Shown here one piece after another: positions 46,697 through 59,130 of a stretch of 64,000 nucleotides of DNA. The position numbers were made by a program, and so were the translations under genes. The notes beneath the pieces were generated by a model. That model saw only the letters and a list, made by a program, of their open reading frames with translations. It made no database searches and had not been told where the DNA came from. Position 1 is the first letter of the stretch. Each line of letters begins with the position of its first letter. Source of the stretch: Hemileia vastatrix (lineage: Eukaryota > Basidiomycota > Pucciniomycetes > Pucciniales > Zaghouaniaceae); assembly GCA_030280995.1 (NCBI GenBank), contig JASXTE010000011.1, positions 1,180,501 to 1,244,500 of the forward strand, written 5' to 3'.

Positions 46697-48461
46697 TGTC
46701 AGGCTAAGATCAACTAAATGGACGTGAACTAGCTTGAAAATTCTTTGCCAAGAAGATTTAAATGGTCCTATATGAATACTGTAGTATAAATCCAACAAAT
46801 AGTAAAATATAATTCAGAATAAAGGTTGCAGTAATATAATTCTCACTATTCTTATATGTGGCTTACAATCTTTTTAGCTTGTAGAAAAATAGATTCAATA
46901 ATTTCAGATACTATTCAAAAGTCTTATAAAAGTACTAATTGATTTGTATTGTAATTTGTTTGGTTATATTGGATAAATTGAAGTGATAAAGAATGTAGAA
47001 ACAAGACCCAAAAACCTCCTCCTTTTATACACACTGAGTTCCCCAATAAATCCCTTGATGTACCATCCAATACACAGTTAATGACGCCTTAAAACAACTA
47101 ATAGACCTGCCCATCAACATCCCTAGTGATTCATGACATAATTAGACAAGTAACAACCCCCAAAAGCCTGTAATAATAAGGGAAATCCATCAAAATTAAA
47201 GAAAAAGACAAAAAGAGAGTATATGCATATAAAACAATACTATAAAAGACTAAAGGAGAATTTTTAAGTTTAATGAAAGCTTAAGAATAAGGGGGATTTA
47301 CTGTAGAAATGGAGGGGCTAATCCTGACATTATACTACGTGAAATTCCCATCCAAAAATAACCAAAATTGGCTGAGAAACCACCAAAAAACTTAAAAAAG
47401 AGCATGAGATGTGGGGTAACTACATGCAGTCGTTGGCAGGCGCTTGCACGGGTAAATCCTTGACTAAAGTTAGGCGAATTTAAGCGTGGTGATGAAATAA
47501 GATGCCAAGAATGAGGTTATTAATGAAATTAGTGCATATAAACAAGGTCAATGCACTATTAATTAAGCTAGGACACTAAATAAGTGCCTGTTGCCTATTT
47601 TAGTGTGTTTCCCCACAGTGGGCGTAGAATGTGGGGTAATTATAGTGTGAAAAGGCTAACTTTGCTAAAAATGAAGCTATTCACACGGGAAAAAAGTAGG
47701 CAGTATCTGGCCAGTACAGAGAAGCCATTTCTGGCATAAAAAACACCAAATTTTAAAAGTGTTATTTTTAGGCATTTAAATAGCCAAATCAATAGTCCTC
47801 AATGAGCCCAATTTATCTGTCAAAGAGCATTTTTTGTATTCTCAATTTTATAGCGCATATAGTCAACTTTTAAGTGAAATATAGCGCATTTCTTGTTTTT
47901 TGTGTAAAACAATGAATATAACAGCTTTAAGTGTACTTAAAAATTATGTAGCCTTATACTTAAGGTTCTTAAGATTACCCTAACATACTCCAACTTAATA
48001 TTAAGTACATAAGACCTATAAAAGGTGGATATATGCGTGTATATAAGGTGTTATAATGGCATTTTTTGTGTATTTATCATAATTTTACTTATGTATACTA
48101 TTTGTCACCACACAATATGGGGGGCGGACTTGCTAGCAAGTCCGCAACCTTGGACCCAAACTCACCATAGATTGAACACACATTGAGCTATTGATAAAGG
48201 AACCATACAATCAGGGATGAACACCACTAAGTAGAACAGTTTTAGGTGGGTGTTCAAGTAGAGTTCAGTATGGGTTCAGTATGAGTTCAGTCTGAGTTCC
48301 ATCTGAGTTCCATCTGAGTTCAGGTTGAGAACTTGCTAGCAAGTCCACCCCCTATATTGCGTAGTGTGTGTACTCTTATTTAATGTTCCCATGTATAGTT
48401 CATGTGTTTAACATAACTTATAAGCAATTTTTACTCAGTCCTTGATACATACAGGCTGACA
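46697..48461 (-). repeat. 3' LTR of Ty3 element 3 (with MITE insertion)
   Basis: Near-identical to 55070-56569 except for the 264 bp (261-bp MITE plus 3-bp duplication) at about 48103-48366; without them it is 1501 bp. Small substitutions are scattered through it. On the minus strand it is preceded by GGGTGGGCAAG, a short purine-rich tract that could prime plus-strand synthesis. Confidence 0.95.
48106..48366 (-). mobile_element. CACTA-type MITE, copy 2 (261 bp, TSD TGT)
   Basis: Second copy of the MITE found at 5389-5649, in opposite orientation and of identical length. It is flanked by TGT (48103-48105 and 48367-48369). The homologous position in the other LTR (TGT 56475-56477) is empty and carries a single TGT, which directly confirms both element ends and the 3-bp duplication. 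Ends again carry CAC(C/T)ACACAATAT and the internal 18-bp TTGCTAGCAA-centred palindrome. Confidence 0.97.
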
Positions 48462-48842
48462 CTTGCCCACCCAAAAAAAACAGTAAAAAAAATGATAAGT
48501 TATACATTTTATTTATTTATTTGTAATTTTTAGGTATTCAGATTAACTCTGTAGCATTAAAGATTATACTTTAAAGAAATATAACATAATAAATTATTAT
48601 GAGTACTGGTTTTTAACCCCTCAGCTTGTTGAACAGAAATTCATTTCTGTTTAAATTTTTTAAGAAGGGTGGATAAATTAGAAATTTCTTTTTCAGGTAT
48701 CATTTGATTTCCCTTTAAATCTTAGTAAATACTCAGTTCCTTTTTCTTTAGTAAGGATTCTTTTCTTGAGTATTTTTTCAATCTCTGCTTTTTCCGCAAT
48801 TTTTTCAGGTTGCTTTTTAGGCCTTCCCCTTCTTTTTTGAAA

Positions 48843-49943
48843 TTAGTCAGGATCATTTGCATGGTAAGGTTTCAATAATGAGATAGGAAAAACTGGATGT
48901 TTCCTATAATATGGAACATATAATATGACTTCCACTGCATTATTACCAACCATTTTTCTTACAACAAAAGGCCCTAAAAAGGGATCCTTTAATTTAACAT
49001 TACCTTGTAAGTTAAAATGCAGTGTTGATATTAGGACTTCATCCCCCTTTTTGAATTCACATTCTTTATGAGATTTGTCACACCTTTTCTTTTCATATTC
49101 AAATGCTTTTTGTATGCATTCTTCTGCATGCTTTCTACACATTTGTTGCATATTAATAAAGGATTTAGTACCAGGGTGTATATCTAACCTTGGTAATTTA
49201 TTTAAATGATTTACTGGGGTATTTGGTACGTATCCCAGCCAGAGTTCAAATGGTTTCTTCTCTGTGACAGAATGAGTTGTGGTGTTGTAAGAAAATTCAA
49301 GGCCAGGAATTAATGTTACCCAGTCATGTGTGAATTTCTCATTGTCTTTGTATTCTAATCCAAAGGCACAATATCTTCTGATCATGTCTTAAAGAGTTTG
49401 TATCATTCTTTCAGCCAGCCCATCAGTTTGTGGATGGTGTGCTGTGGATAATTTCAATTGACAACCTGATACTTTCATCAAAGATGTCCAGAGCTCTGAA
49501 GTAAATTTAGGGTCTCTGTCAGAGATTATGGCTTTGGGGAACCCAGCAGTATTCATCATCTGAGTCCACCATAATAATGCCAAGTCTTTTGCAGATACCT
49601 CTTTATGGGTAGGGATAAACTTACACATTTTCATTAATCTATCCACAATTATCCAGCAAGAATTGAAACTTTCTTTTCCTGCTAATGGCAAGCCAGTTAC
49701 AAAATCCATGTTTATAATTTCCCATGGAGCTTTTGGCTGCTCTATTTGTTGTAACAACCCAGCTCTCTTACCAGTTAATCTTTTAGATTTATGACAAGAG
49801 TCACATGTTTCAATGTATTTTTGTACATCTTCTTTCATGTTTATCCACCAGGCTGTATTTTTAACTCTGGTTAATGTTTTGTTAAAGTCAAAATGACCAG
49901 CTATGATGTCATCATGACAAGTACTCAACATTAACTCTTTCAT
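48843..49943 (-). pseudogene. pol: Ty3 element 3 integrase, broken
   Basis: Zinc-binding HHCC region (HDDIIAGHFDFNKT...CDSCHKSKR) at about 49920-49790. Catalytic core with INMDFVTGLP (first Asp), IISDRDPKFTSELW (second Asp) and HHPQTDGLAERMIQTL (Glu). A TAA at 49389-49391 follows QTL; the same frame resumes (MIRRYCAFGLEY) through the C-terminal KKGDEVLIST and LGPFVVRKMVGNNAVEV module, ending at TAG 48843-48845. Upstream, a stop at 49974-49976 separates it from RNase H. All breaks are nonsense changes in one frame. Confidence 0.9.
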
Positions 49944-49973
49944 AGAAGGTGGTATTACTATAACATTACTTAA

Positions 49974-51724
49974 CTATTTTCTGTAATATATATATCCATC
50001 TTCAAATGATAATTTACCTTTTTCCAATGCATTTTTATACTTTGGAGGCAAGGTTTTAATTAATGTACTCATGGAGGCATTTTTTGGATCATTAAGAATG
50101 GTAGATAGTTTAGACAAATCTTTATCAGATGAATAATTTTCAAATATAGTTTGCATAAATTCTTCTTCTAAATCCACTATATAAATCCCAAATATATGTA
50201 TAACCTCATTTTCAGGTACATAAGCTGGGTTGTCAGCATCATTTGGAAAAGGACTGCTGGATAATAAATCCACATTAGAATGCAATGTTCCTGCTCTGTG
50301 AGTGATTGTCCTTCTTCCTCTGTACTCTTGTACAGCTAGTTGCCATCTAAACATGTGCCTATTAGGTGTTTTCATGTTTAGAAATGATTTTACTGCACTG
50401 CAATCTGTTATAAGTTCAAACTTCTGGTCTTCCAGATAGTAATGAAGCTTCTCCAAATCCCACACCATGGCTAAACATTCTAACAGTGTGGCACCATACC
50501 TCAATTCAGTTTTTCTTAAGGTTCTGGATATATTACAGATAACTACTTCAGTTAATTTTCCATTTATTAACTGTTTTTGCTGTAAAGCAGCACCTAAACC
50601 TATGAAGCTTGCATCAGTGTACAAGATAAAAGGTAAGGTGAAATCTGGCAGTCCCAAAATTGGAGCTTTCATTAAACATTCCTTTAATTTATTAAAAGCG
50701 TGTTGTCTTTCATTATTCCAAATGAAAGCCTCATTTTTCCTGATTAATGTTTTCAAAGGAGCTGCAATAGATTGGTAATTTTTAATATATTGTCTATAAT
50801 ATCCACACATACCCAAAAAACTTTGAATTTCTTTTACATTCTTAGGTATACCAATGTTTTTTATTGCTTCCACCTTATTCTGGTCAACACAAATTTGTAA
50901 TCCAGATACAACTTGTCCAAGTACTTTCAAAGATTAGAATCCAAATTTACATTTCTTTAATGCAATTGTCATATTAATTTCATCCATTCTTTGAAAGACT
51001 CTTTTCAGGTGATTTAAATGTTCATCATATGTTTTTGAAAACACTATGATGTCATCAATATAGACCAATAGCCATCCTTCAACCATTTCCTGATGAAAAA
51101 CTCTATCCATCAATTTTTGGAAGACTGAAGGCACATTCTTTGGGCCAAATGGCATTCTCACATACTCATATATACCCATATGTGTGGTTATTAATAAGTA
51201 ATTTTGAGAATTTCTTTCCATGGGAATCTGGTGGTAACCTTTGTTTCGATCCAGACAGGAACTTTATATTTTGCTCCTTGTAAAGTAGCATGGATAGAAG
51301 CTATCCATGGTAGAGGGTAAATATCATCTACTGTGTATGTATTCAGAGCTCTACAATCACTGCATAATCTTGCCTTATCTTTTTCATAAGAGATCAATAC
51401 TGGTGAAATGACACAATACTTAGGTGTTGTGTCCACTTTTTCAACAATACCCATTTCCCACAACATTTTTATATTGTCTTCAATATCTTTCCTTTTTGCA
51501 GGAGATGCTGGGTAAGGTTTCTTTTTTAGGCTTCCAGGAATATTATCCAAATCACATCTTAGAGAGATTTTCATCTCATGGTCTTTGACCAATCCTAGTT
51601 CATTTGAACAATGAGCAAATGCCATAGGATATGATTTAATCAATCTCAAAATATTTTCTTCTTCAATTTTTGAGAGTTGAGGACTGAAAGAGGCCTTTTG
51701 GATTTCATTTTCCAATTCAACCAT
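49974..51724 (-). pseudogene. pol: Ty3 element 3 reverse transcriptase and RNase H, broken
   Basis: RT N-terminus 51724-51191 (KKPYPASPAKRKDIEDNI, LCSDCRALN). A frame change at about 51200 leads to 51221-50934 with YEYVRMPFGPKNVPSVFQKLMD and the catalytic YIDD in LVYIDDIIVFS. A stop at 50934-50936 precedes the thumb/connection and RNase H (50930-49974): FLGMCGYYRQYI, FILYTDASFIGLGAALQQ and LLECLAMVWDLEKLHYYLE. Domain order and lengths are typical of Ty3/gypsy. Confidence 0.9.
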
Positions 51725-51745
51725 TTCATTGGTTGTTCTTCCACC

Positions 51746-52555
51746 TTATAGTTGTTCTTCTCTAGGAGAAATGGCATACACTGAATTTTCAGAACATATC
51801 TTGAATTTTCTCTTACCATTCACTCCTATGGTGAAACAACTGTTTCCAGGATCTAGTTTAATTCCAAATTTTGTCAATAAATCATTTCCAATAATAAACC
51901 AATCACTACAATTATTATTATCTATTACTACAAATTCACAAACTGCTCTTACATATCCATTATTAAATTTAAAGAATACAGCAGTTTTGTATTTGCCAAT
52001 TGGATTTAATATTGAACCAAAACCCCTCCAGCTCTTTGTTTGAACAGGTTCTAGTTTTTCCTTATACTTACTTTCAAGTTTCATTAATGTATTAATATAA
52101 ACTACACTACCTGCAGCCCCAGTGTCAAGAATGGCATTCATTTCTCTTCCACATATAATAACAGGTGCTCTGATAGGTGTTATTTTGCAAGTATCATGAG
52201 ATTCATCTTTAATTATTTCAGCTTCTTCAATGGAAGTTAAAGATGTATCTGTATGAGGTATAGCATCATTCAGGAACATTATATCCTGTTCTAATACAAA
52301 TATCTCATTTTCATCATCACTGTAAGTTATTTTACTTTTACAATCCTCACTGGATTCCACATTTTCATCTTCATGATTACTTGGTTCAGAATTCTGGGAG
52401 GTTTCAATAACATTTATTCCCTTCTTACACGTGTGACCCTTAACCCAAGGTTCATTACATTTGTAACAAGTGTTATTCTCTTGTCTTTTAGGGAGAAGGG
52501 GAGCTGAAGGTTTTTTCTTCTCCACTGGTAATTTACTTGTAGTAGGTTTTACCAC
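51746..52555 (-). pseudogene. pro: Ty3 element 3 nucleocapsid knuckle and protease
   Basis: Contains the zinc knuckle CYKCNEPWVKGHTC near 52470-52430, an acidic linker, and the retropepsin active site ILDTGAAGSVVYI near 52140-52100. It is in the same frame as the upstream gag (stop 52571-52573 between them) and the downstream RT (stop 51746-51748 between them). The original element therefore probably encoded gag, protease and pol in one frame. Confidence 0.85.
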
Positions 52556-52570
52556 GCCAACACTTTGTCT

Positions 52571-54393
52571 TTAATTACTATACTTGGTTTCATACTTGTG
52601 GTTTAATAATATCTCATTACATATGTTAATGAATCCAGAGGTATCTCTGATGGTTTCAGTTCTAGCCACAATAATGTCTCTAACTGATATAGGCAACTTG
52701 TATATTATTTTTTCTTTCCACTCTTCATAATCCATTTTTTGATCCATAGCTTTCATGATTTTTATTAAATTCATTAAGAAGACCATGGGTTTATCTCCAG
52801 CATTTGGATTATATCTGGTCCTTTCATACAATCTTTGTTGAGTGATTCTAAATTTTGGGCCACCAAATTGCCTTTCAACTAGTGCCTTCCATTCATTCCA
52901 GGAGTAATTAATTCCCTCACTCAATACAGATTCAAACCATAATAAGGCCACATCTGTAAATAAAGATATTAACTTTGAAGTAATTTCTTCATCAGGTAAT
53001 TTGTATGAAAATTTTAAGTTATCAATTTTTTGTATGAATTGCTGCCAATCAGATTTTGAATCTCCGTCAAAAGATGGGTACTGATCTAACTTAGGCCAGT
53101 TCTTTTGGCTAGTTTTTGCTTCCCTAACCTGAGGAATATTGAGTAATTCACTTACTGTAGAAAGATGATCATTTATTTTATCTTTTACTGACTTATTATT
53201 CTCACAGCCCATGATACTATGTTCATGTTCCATCATTGGTGTTTCATTTTCATGTTTCATGAAAACAGATACTCTTGCTACATAAGAAGTGTTATCTTTT
53301 ATTCTTTCAGTATTTTTCAACATGTTTGCTACTTCTATTTCCACTCTTTGTAACCTATCCTGTATTACAGGTACATGAGTTAGAGTGTCATTTACATTTG
53401 AAAAAGATAATTTAACACGTCCCTCAATGGTAGCCATAATATTCTGAGAGTGTTCTAATTTATTTTCTTGATTTCTAATCTCAGATTTTAAGCCTTTATT
53501 CTCATTTATTAATTCATTATTTGAATTTTCAATAATTTTTAATATATTGGCTTTTGCACTCAATGATTGTGTTAGCTGTAATAATAACTTTTCTGTATTA
53601 TTGTTTGACTCTTTTGAGAACTCTTCCAATTTTTCAATTCTCAATAATAATTTACTTATTATCTTTGATTCCATTGGATTTTGTTTTAAAAAATATTCTA
53701 TTTTTTCTGTGTCCAACTCAGAAGACTCATCATTTGATTCCAATTTTATATTAATAGCATTATCCTGGTGATCAATAAAACTATCTACATTGTCTTTGTG
53801 CAAATACAAGCTTAAAATATTTTTTTCAAATGAATAATCTTTTAAATCATTATCAATCATATCCAATATTTCCTTATCAATCTCATTACCTATAAGTAAT
53901 TCATTGTTAGGTTGATACAATTGATTATAAGAAGTTGGATGACTCACCAAGGTCTTATTCCATTTCCCCTGCCTCTCCTTGGCTTTCCCCTGTAAGGGTG
54001 ACTGCTGGATCCTTGTTGAGGAGGGTTGTTGTAGTTTTGGGCGTACCAATCCCATTTCCATTTGCTTACTGTAATTTTTTGGTCCTCCTCTTGGGCTGGA
54101 GGTGTTGCTATAGAATTGTTGGGTGCCACTGTTGGTTGTTGAGTCTTTATGTCCACTAGAGCTTGGTTGACTTCTATGAAACCTTGAGCTGCTCTATTTT
54201 CCAGATTGTTGATCTGGTTCACTATATTGTTGACTCTTATTGTCAAGGCGTTCAGTAGGGTGGATAGGGAGTGAACTTGTTCTTGTAATGTATTTTTTGA
54301 TTTCTTTATTGAAACCTGCTTTAAAAGCTTTTCCCTTTCCTCCAGAGACATTGGAAGAGTGTTATTGATTATGGGAGAGTCCTGGCCCTCCAT
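52571..54393 (-). pseudogene. gag: Ty3 element 3 gag
   Basis: Starts at 54393 (MEGQDSPII), with an N-terminal coiled-coil-like part followed by a basic PRRGRGNG stretch. A frame change near 53945-54000 moves to the longer frame ending at 52571. That frame has a second coiled-coil region and the gag capsid-like segment YPSFDGDSKSDWQQFIQKIDNL...LWFESVL...WNEWKALVERQF (about 53070-52850). This retrotrans_gag-type pattern is typical for Ty3/gypsy gag. Confidence 0.85.
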
Positions 54394-55069
54394 TTAAATG
54401 TCCTGTAACAGGTCTTTCAGCTCTAGGTCTTAAGTTATAAGGTTTTGCCTTATTACTTACAATGTCATTGTTGTCACACATTTTCACGTGGAATTTAAAG
54501 AATTGAAAGTTTAGATATGAAAACTTCAAAAAGAAGTTTTATCAGTATTTATCAATACCACTGAAGACAATTTTATTGCATACTTATTGGTATTAAGTGA
54601 ATCTTTAAGTGCAAAAAGTCAAATATGCTTTTTATGTGGTCACTTGATTTAACTGGTCTACAATATGTAGCCATGTTTTTATATTTTAAAGAAAACAGCT
54701 GTCAGTAAGATTCTTTCTAAATATTTAATGAATATTAGAAACAAATAAAAAGAAAAGATTAAGAGTCCTGTTTAAAATAAAACAATTAATCAGTTTAATT
54801 GGTTTATTATCTGCAAAGATCACAAAATTAATTGGTCTATTGACAGACTCCCACTAATAACAATTTTATGTTAAATTAGTGGTAAAATTGTTGATTCAAT
54901 ATCACAATTTTAGTATATAAAAGAGCTTCTTTTTCTGAAATCACTATATAAGTGACCCCAACCTGTTGTAATTATCCAAATATTTCTATAGGGATATTAT
55001 TTACGTGTACCTTCTTTGAAATTTTCACTTACTGGATTATAACAGAATTCTTGAGAAAAGGTCCCCGAT
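54394..55069 (-). other. 5' untranslated leader of Ty3 element 3
   Basis: AT-rich, about 675 bp between the 5' LTR and gag. On the minus strand the first bases after the LTR (ATCGGGGACC) do not begin with the usual TGG of tRNA primer-binding sites. No gene is seen. Confidence 0.5.
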
Positions 55070-56569
55070 TGTCAGGCTAAGATCAACTAAATGGACGTGA
55101 ACTATCTTGAAAAGTCTTTTTCTAGAAGATTTAAATGGTCCTATATGAATACTGTAGTATAAATCCAACAAAGAGTAAGATATAATTCAGAATAAAGGTT
55201 TCAGTAATATAATTCTCACTATTCTTATATGTGGCTTACAATATTTTTAGTTGGCAGAAAAATAGAATTTAATAATTCAAATACTATTCAAAAGTCTTAT
55301 AAAAGTACTAATTGATTTGTATTGTAATTTGTTTGGTTATATTGGATAAGTTGAAGTGATAAAGAATGTAGAAACAAGACCCAAAAACCTCCTCCTTTTA
55401 TACACACTGAGTTCCCCAATAAATCCCTTGATGTACCATCCAATACACAGTTAATGACGCCTAAAAACAACTAATAGACCTGCCCATCAACATCCCTAGT
55501 GATCCATGACATAATGAGACAAGTAACAACTGCCAAAAGCCTGTAATAATAAGGGAAATCCATCAAAATTAAAGAAAAAGACAAAAAGAGAGTATATGCG
55601 CATAAAACAATACTATAAAGGACTAAAGGAGACTTTTTAAGGTTAATAATAGCTTAAGAATAAGGGTGTTTTACTGTAGAAATGGAGGGGCTAATACTGA
55701 CATTATACTACGTGAAATTCCCATCCAAAAATAACCAAAATTGGCTGAGAAACCACCAAAAAACTTAAAACAGAGCGTGAGATGTGGGGTAACTACATGC
55801 AGTTCTTGGCAGGCGCTTGCACGGGTAAATCCTTGACTAAAATCAGGCGAATTTAAGCGTGGTGATGAAATAAGATGCCAAGAATGAGGTTATTAATGAA
55901 ATTAGTGCATATAAACAAGGTCAATGCACTATTAATTAAGCTAGGACACTAAATAAGTGCCTGTTGCCTATTTTAGTGTGTTTCCCCACAGTGGCCATAG
56001 AATATGGGGTAATTATAGTGTGAAAAGGCTAACTTTGCTAAAAATGAAGCTATTCACACGGGAAAAAAGTAGGCAGTATCTGGCCAGTACAGAGAAGCCA
56101 TTTCTGGCATAAAAAACACCAAATTTTAAAAGTGTTATTTTTAGGCATTTAAATAGCCAAATCAATAGTCCTCAATGAGCCCAATTGATCTTCAAAGCGC
56201 ATTTTTGGTATTCTCAATTTTATAGCGCATATAGTCAACTTTTAAGTGAAATAAAGCGCATTTCTTGTTTTTTGCGTAAAACAATGAATATAACAGCTTT
56301 AAGTGTACTTAAAAATTATGTAGCCTTATACTTAAGGTTCTTAAGATTACCCTAACATACTCCAACTTAATATTAAGTACATAAGACCTATAAAAGGTGG
56401 ATATATGCATGTGTATAAGGTGTTATAATGGCATTTTTTGTGTATTTATCATAATTTTACTTATGTATACTATTTGTGTACTCTTATTTATTGTTCCCAT
56501 GTATAGTTCATGTGTTTAACATAATTTATAAGCACTTTTTACTCAGTCCTTGATACATACAGGCTGACA
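55070..56569 (-). repeat. 5' LTR of Ty3 element 3 (no MITE)
   Basis: 1500-bp LTR, partner of 46697-48461. It retains the empty MITE target (single TGT at 56475-56477) and is followed by the right GATGT duplication at 56570-56574. Confidence 0.95.
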
Positions 56570-56574
56570 GATGT

Positions 56575-56814
56575 ATAATCAATTTTGGAGTAGGAAATGG
56601 AATCATCAAAACAGTTTGGAATTCTTCTTACGATAATCACCAAACCACAAAGGCTCCTCCAGGTTTGGAATCTTGTCAAGACTTCACGCATTTCGGTTGC
56701 TCTTTCCAGATCAGTCAAAAGTTAATCCAAAAAATAAACAAGTTAAAAAAAGAAGAAAAAGGTAATGAATTAAAAAATTCTTTAGGTAGATCTAAAAAGT
56801 ATGGGGATTTTTAG
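56575..56814 (+). pseudogene. Tet-like oxygenase copy B, 3' part
   Basis: Continuation of the gene that breaks off at 46696. With one GATGT counted, codon TGT is followed in frame by ATA ATC and then NFGVGNGIIKTVWNSS. The distal iron-ligand His lies in SYDNHQTT (codon 56638-56640), and FTHFGCSFQISQKL corresponds to TRIGSSIQISTRL of copy A. It ends at TAG 56812-56814 after a Lys-rich tail. The exact frame match across the 9.9-kb insertion shows that the retrotransposon landed in a then-continuous exon. Confidence 0.7.
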
Positions 56815-57120
56815 AGTCACCAAATATTTAATATTCTTCCTTAAATTTTTAATAAATAAATTTGATACTTCAATTTATGAAATTGAAGTAATGGGCCAAC
56901 AACCTTGTGTTGTATAAAAGGTAATCATGATAACATTAATTTTTTCATGGGTTCCTCTAGCCTATACCTGTGGAAAGTCCCAAACCTAGTTTCTAGACTT
57001 GATCTGCATTTTGGCATGAGGAATTGTCATTACTTTAAAAGTAGTAAATTTGACATATCTTATTTATATATTAATTAATTTATGTAATTATATTAAATTT
57101 TGATGACTTTCACCCTTTAC

Positions 57121-57415
57121 TTCAATAAAATGCAGGGGAGAGTATTGCCAATTTTTTAAATCTGACATGTGAAATTGATGACTTAGAAAAATTTGGTGGT
57201 ACCCACCGCTTGTTTCAATAAAATGCAGGGGAGGGCATTGCCAATTTTTTAAATCTGACATGCGAAATTGATGACTTAGAAAAATTTAGATAAGCAAACT
57301 TATTGACTTGAAAGTAAAGATAGAAAATTTTTATTATATTTTCAAATTTTTGTCAAAATAAAAGTATAAGCAAACTTATTGACTTGAATGTAAAGATAGA
57401 AAAAATGTATGATTT
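57121..57415. repeat. Two adjacent tandem duplications
   Basis: A unit of about 95 bp (TTCAATAAAATGCAGGGGAG... to ...GACTTAGAAAAATTT) occurs at about 57120-57198 and 57213-57287. Directly after it a unit of about 65 bp (AAGCAAACTTATTGACTTGA...) occurs at about 57292-57350 and 57367-57400. They are non-coding and lie downstream of the Myb-like gene. Confidence 0.85.
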
Positions 57416-57584
57416 TTTCAAAAAATTTTCAAAAATAACGTACTATATTCAAGACCTTTTATAAGTCAGCATATAAGAAAATATTACCAAAATTAAATTA
57501 ACTAGAAAAAAAAATTATTAATTGAAAAGGTCATATAATTTTTTAATGTCCTCATAAGATTGGCCATTTTTTACACATTCCATA

Positions 57585-58831
57585 ATGAAATCTTTTTTTT
57601 TAAACTCTCTTGTTTTTCCGATTCACAAGTAGCCATTTCTCTTTGAAATTGACGGTCATTTACTCTTTCCATCTGCTCTGCCTCAAATTTTTTTTCTTCC
57701 AAATCTAAGGCTTGCTGATCTTTCCTTAGCATATGATCAAACTTCATCTTCTCAAAGTCAAGGGAATTTTTTTCAATAGTTGATTTTGCTGAGAAAATTA
57801 AATTGAAATAAATAAATAAATGAGTTAACAATTAAGATATATAGTAAATGAATCTTACTTATATCTTTTTTTTCAAAATAATTCTCAAGGGAGCCAAATG
57901 AGCTTGTTGAAGAATTACCATGTTTTAATAGATGGTTCAAGTTCATTGAAGTTGAGGCTCGATGCTTTAGTTTGGAGTTTGAACAAGAGGCTTCAGGAAG
58001 TTCATCTAAAGCAGCTTCTAAAGTGGGATTCACATTTCCAGAATTGAGATTATTTAATGGAGATTGAGTATGAGTAGGACGAGACTAGAAAGAAAGAGAA
58101 GTTCAGAGAAGAATTGAAGAAAAAACAAAAAGTAAACATACATTTAAATTTTGGGCCTCTGAGGATTCAGATCTGCTGCAATATAATTGTTCTGCTTGAT
58201 AGTCGGGATCATCTTCAGCTGAACTATGGTTAGAAGGTGGAGGGGATTGATCCTGTTGATGTACAGGTATTTCAGGAGGATTAATTGATGGTTGAGATCC
58301 AGAGGGTATATTCTTAGTAGTATCGTGTAGAAACCAAGGGTGTACATCAACTCGGGAGCCAAAAAGATTATCCGTTTCCTCATAGAAAGGACACATGACA
58401 TTGTGCTTTTCAGAAACAGTAGTAATTCCAATCTCCAAATCATCATTGTCAATATCAAAGCCAGTTTCATTTGAAGCATGATGAGCCTTTTTATATTTTG
58501 ATTGGTAACTCTTAAATCTCTCCTTCATTTGTTTAGGATTGATATCGATTCTCCTCCTTGTTTTCTCCCTTACTTCATTGGCCATCAATAAGTAGCCATT
58601 AACCTTTGAAGAAGGTGGACGTCCAATACGAGTGGACTTTTCACATCCAAAACATGCATCAAAATTTGATTTTATTTTAAGGAAGTTGATTATGATGAGA
58701 TAATCATCCTTTTTAAGCTGACCTGAACCTGACTTTGATTTTTCAGGTGTAGGGCTTGCTTTACAAGGAGACTTTTGTGAAGAAGCAGATTTTTAAGTTA
58801 CCTTTTGAGATTTGGAATGTCTGGGAGGCAT
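57585..58831 (-). pseudogene. Harbinger-associated Myb/SANT-like protein gene
   Basis: Probable DNA-binding partner protein of PIF/Harbinger transposases. ATG at 58829-58831 gives MPPRHSKSQK, then an in-frame TAA at 58793-58795. The frame continues open through KKDDYLIIINFL...GRPPSSKVNGYLLMANEV and INPKQMKERFKSYQSKYKKA (a trihelix/Myb-like domain, about 58720-58480). Next comes MCPFYEETDNLFGSRVDVHP (about 58395-58345), typical of this rust-expanded family, and a Ser/Pro-rich linker. The end of that exon is near 58140, followed by probable exons 58070-57860 and 57790-57585. The last one is a Glu/Lys-rich coiled coil (EEKKFEAEQMERVNDRQFQRE). It is oriented convergent to the transposase at 43.1 kb. 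Intron borders in the 3' half are approximate. Confidence 0.65.
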
Positions 58832-59130
58832 TATGACACTGGCACATAACAAGAAAAAAGATTAAGAGGTAGAAGAAATAAGTAAAAAAGAATGTAAACA
58901 TTCCTGGTCAAATTGTTGAAAATGTCAGGAAGGGGTGTGTGCCGAGGATTGATGGGTAGGTAGTGAGGAAGGTCAGTGTGTCACATGTGACAGGGATGGG
59001 GTAAGAAAGGAAGGGATGTTTTGTGGCCAACATGTGGTTGTGAAAATAAATGGGAAAAAAGTGCTGATTTGAGGTCATAACTGACACCCATTTTTGAAAT
59101 AAGTGACTTTTTTGCAAAATTTAAGTGCTG

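Larger units (their letters stand above)
46697..56569 (-). mobile_element. Ty3/gypsy element 3, inserted in oxygenase copy B
   Basis: Element of about 9.9 kb on the minus strand with LTRs 46697-48461 (1765 bp, enlarged by a MITE) and 55070-56569 (1500 bp), bounded by GATGT duplications. LTRs start TGTCAGGCTAAG and end CAGGCTGACA on the plus strand. Internal genes: gag, protease, RT, RNase H, integrase. It belongs to a different Ty3 lineage from elements 1 and 2 (YIDD RT, CYKC knuckle, different gag). Several stops and two frame changes disable it. Confidence 0.95.
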
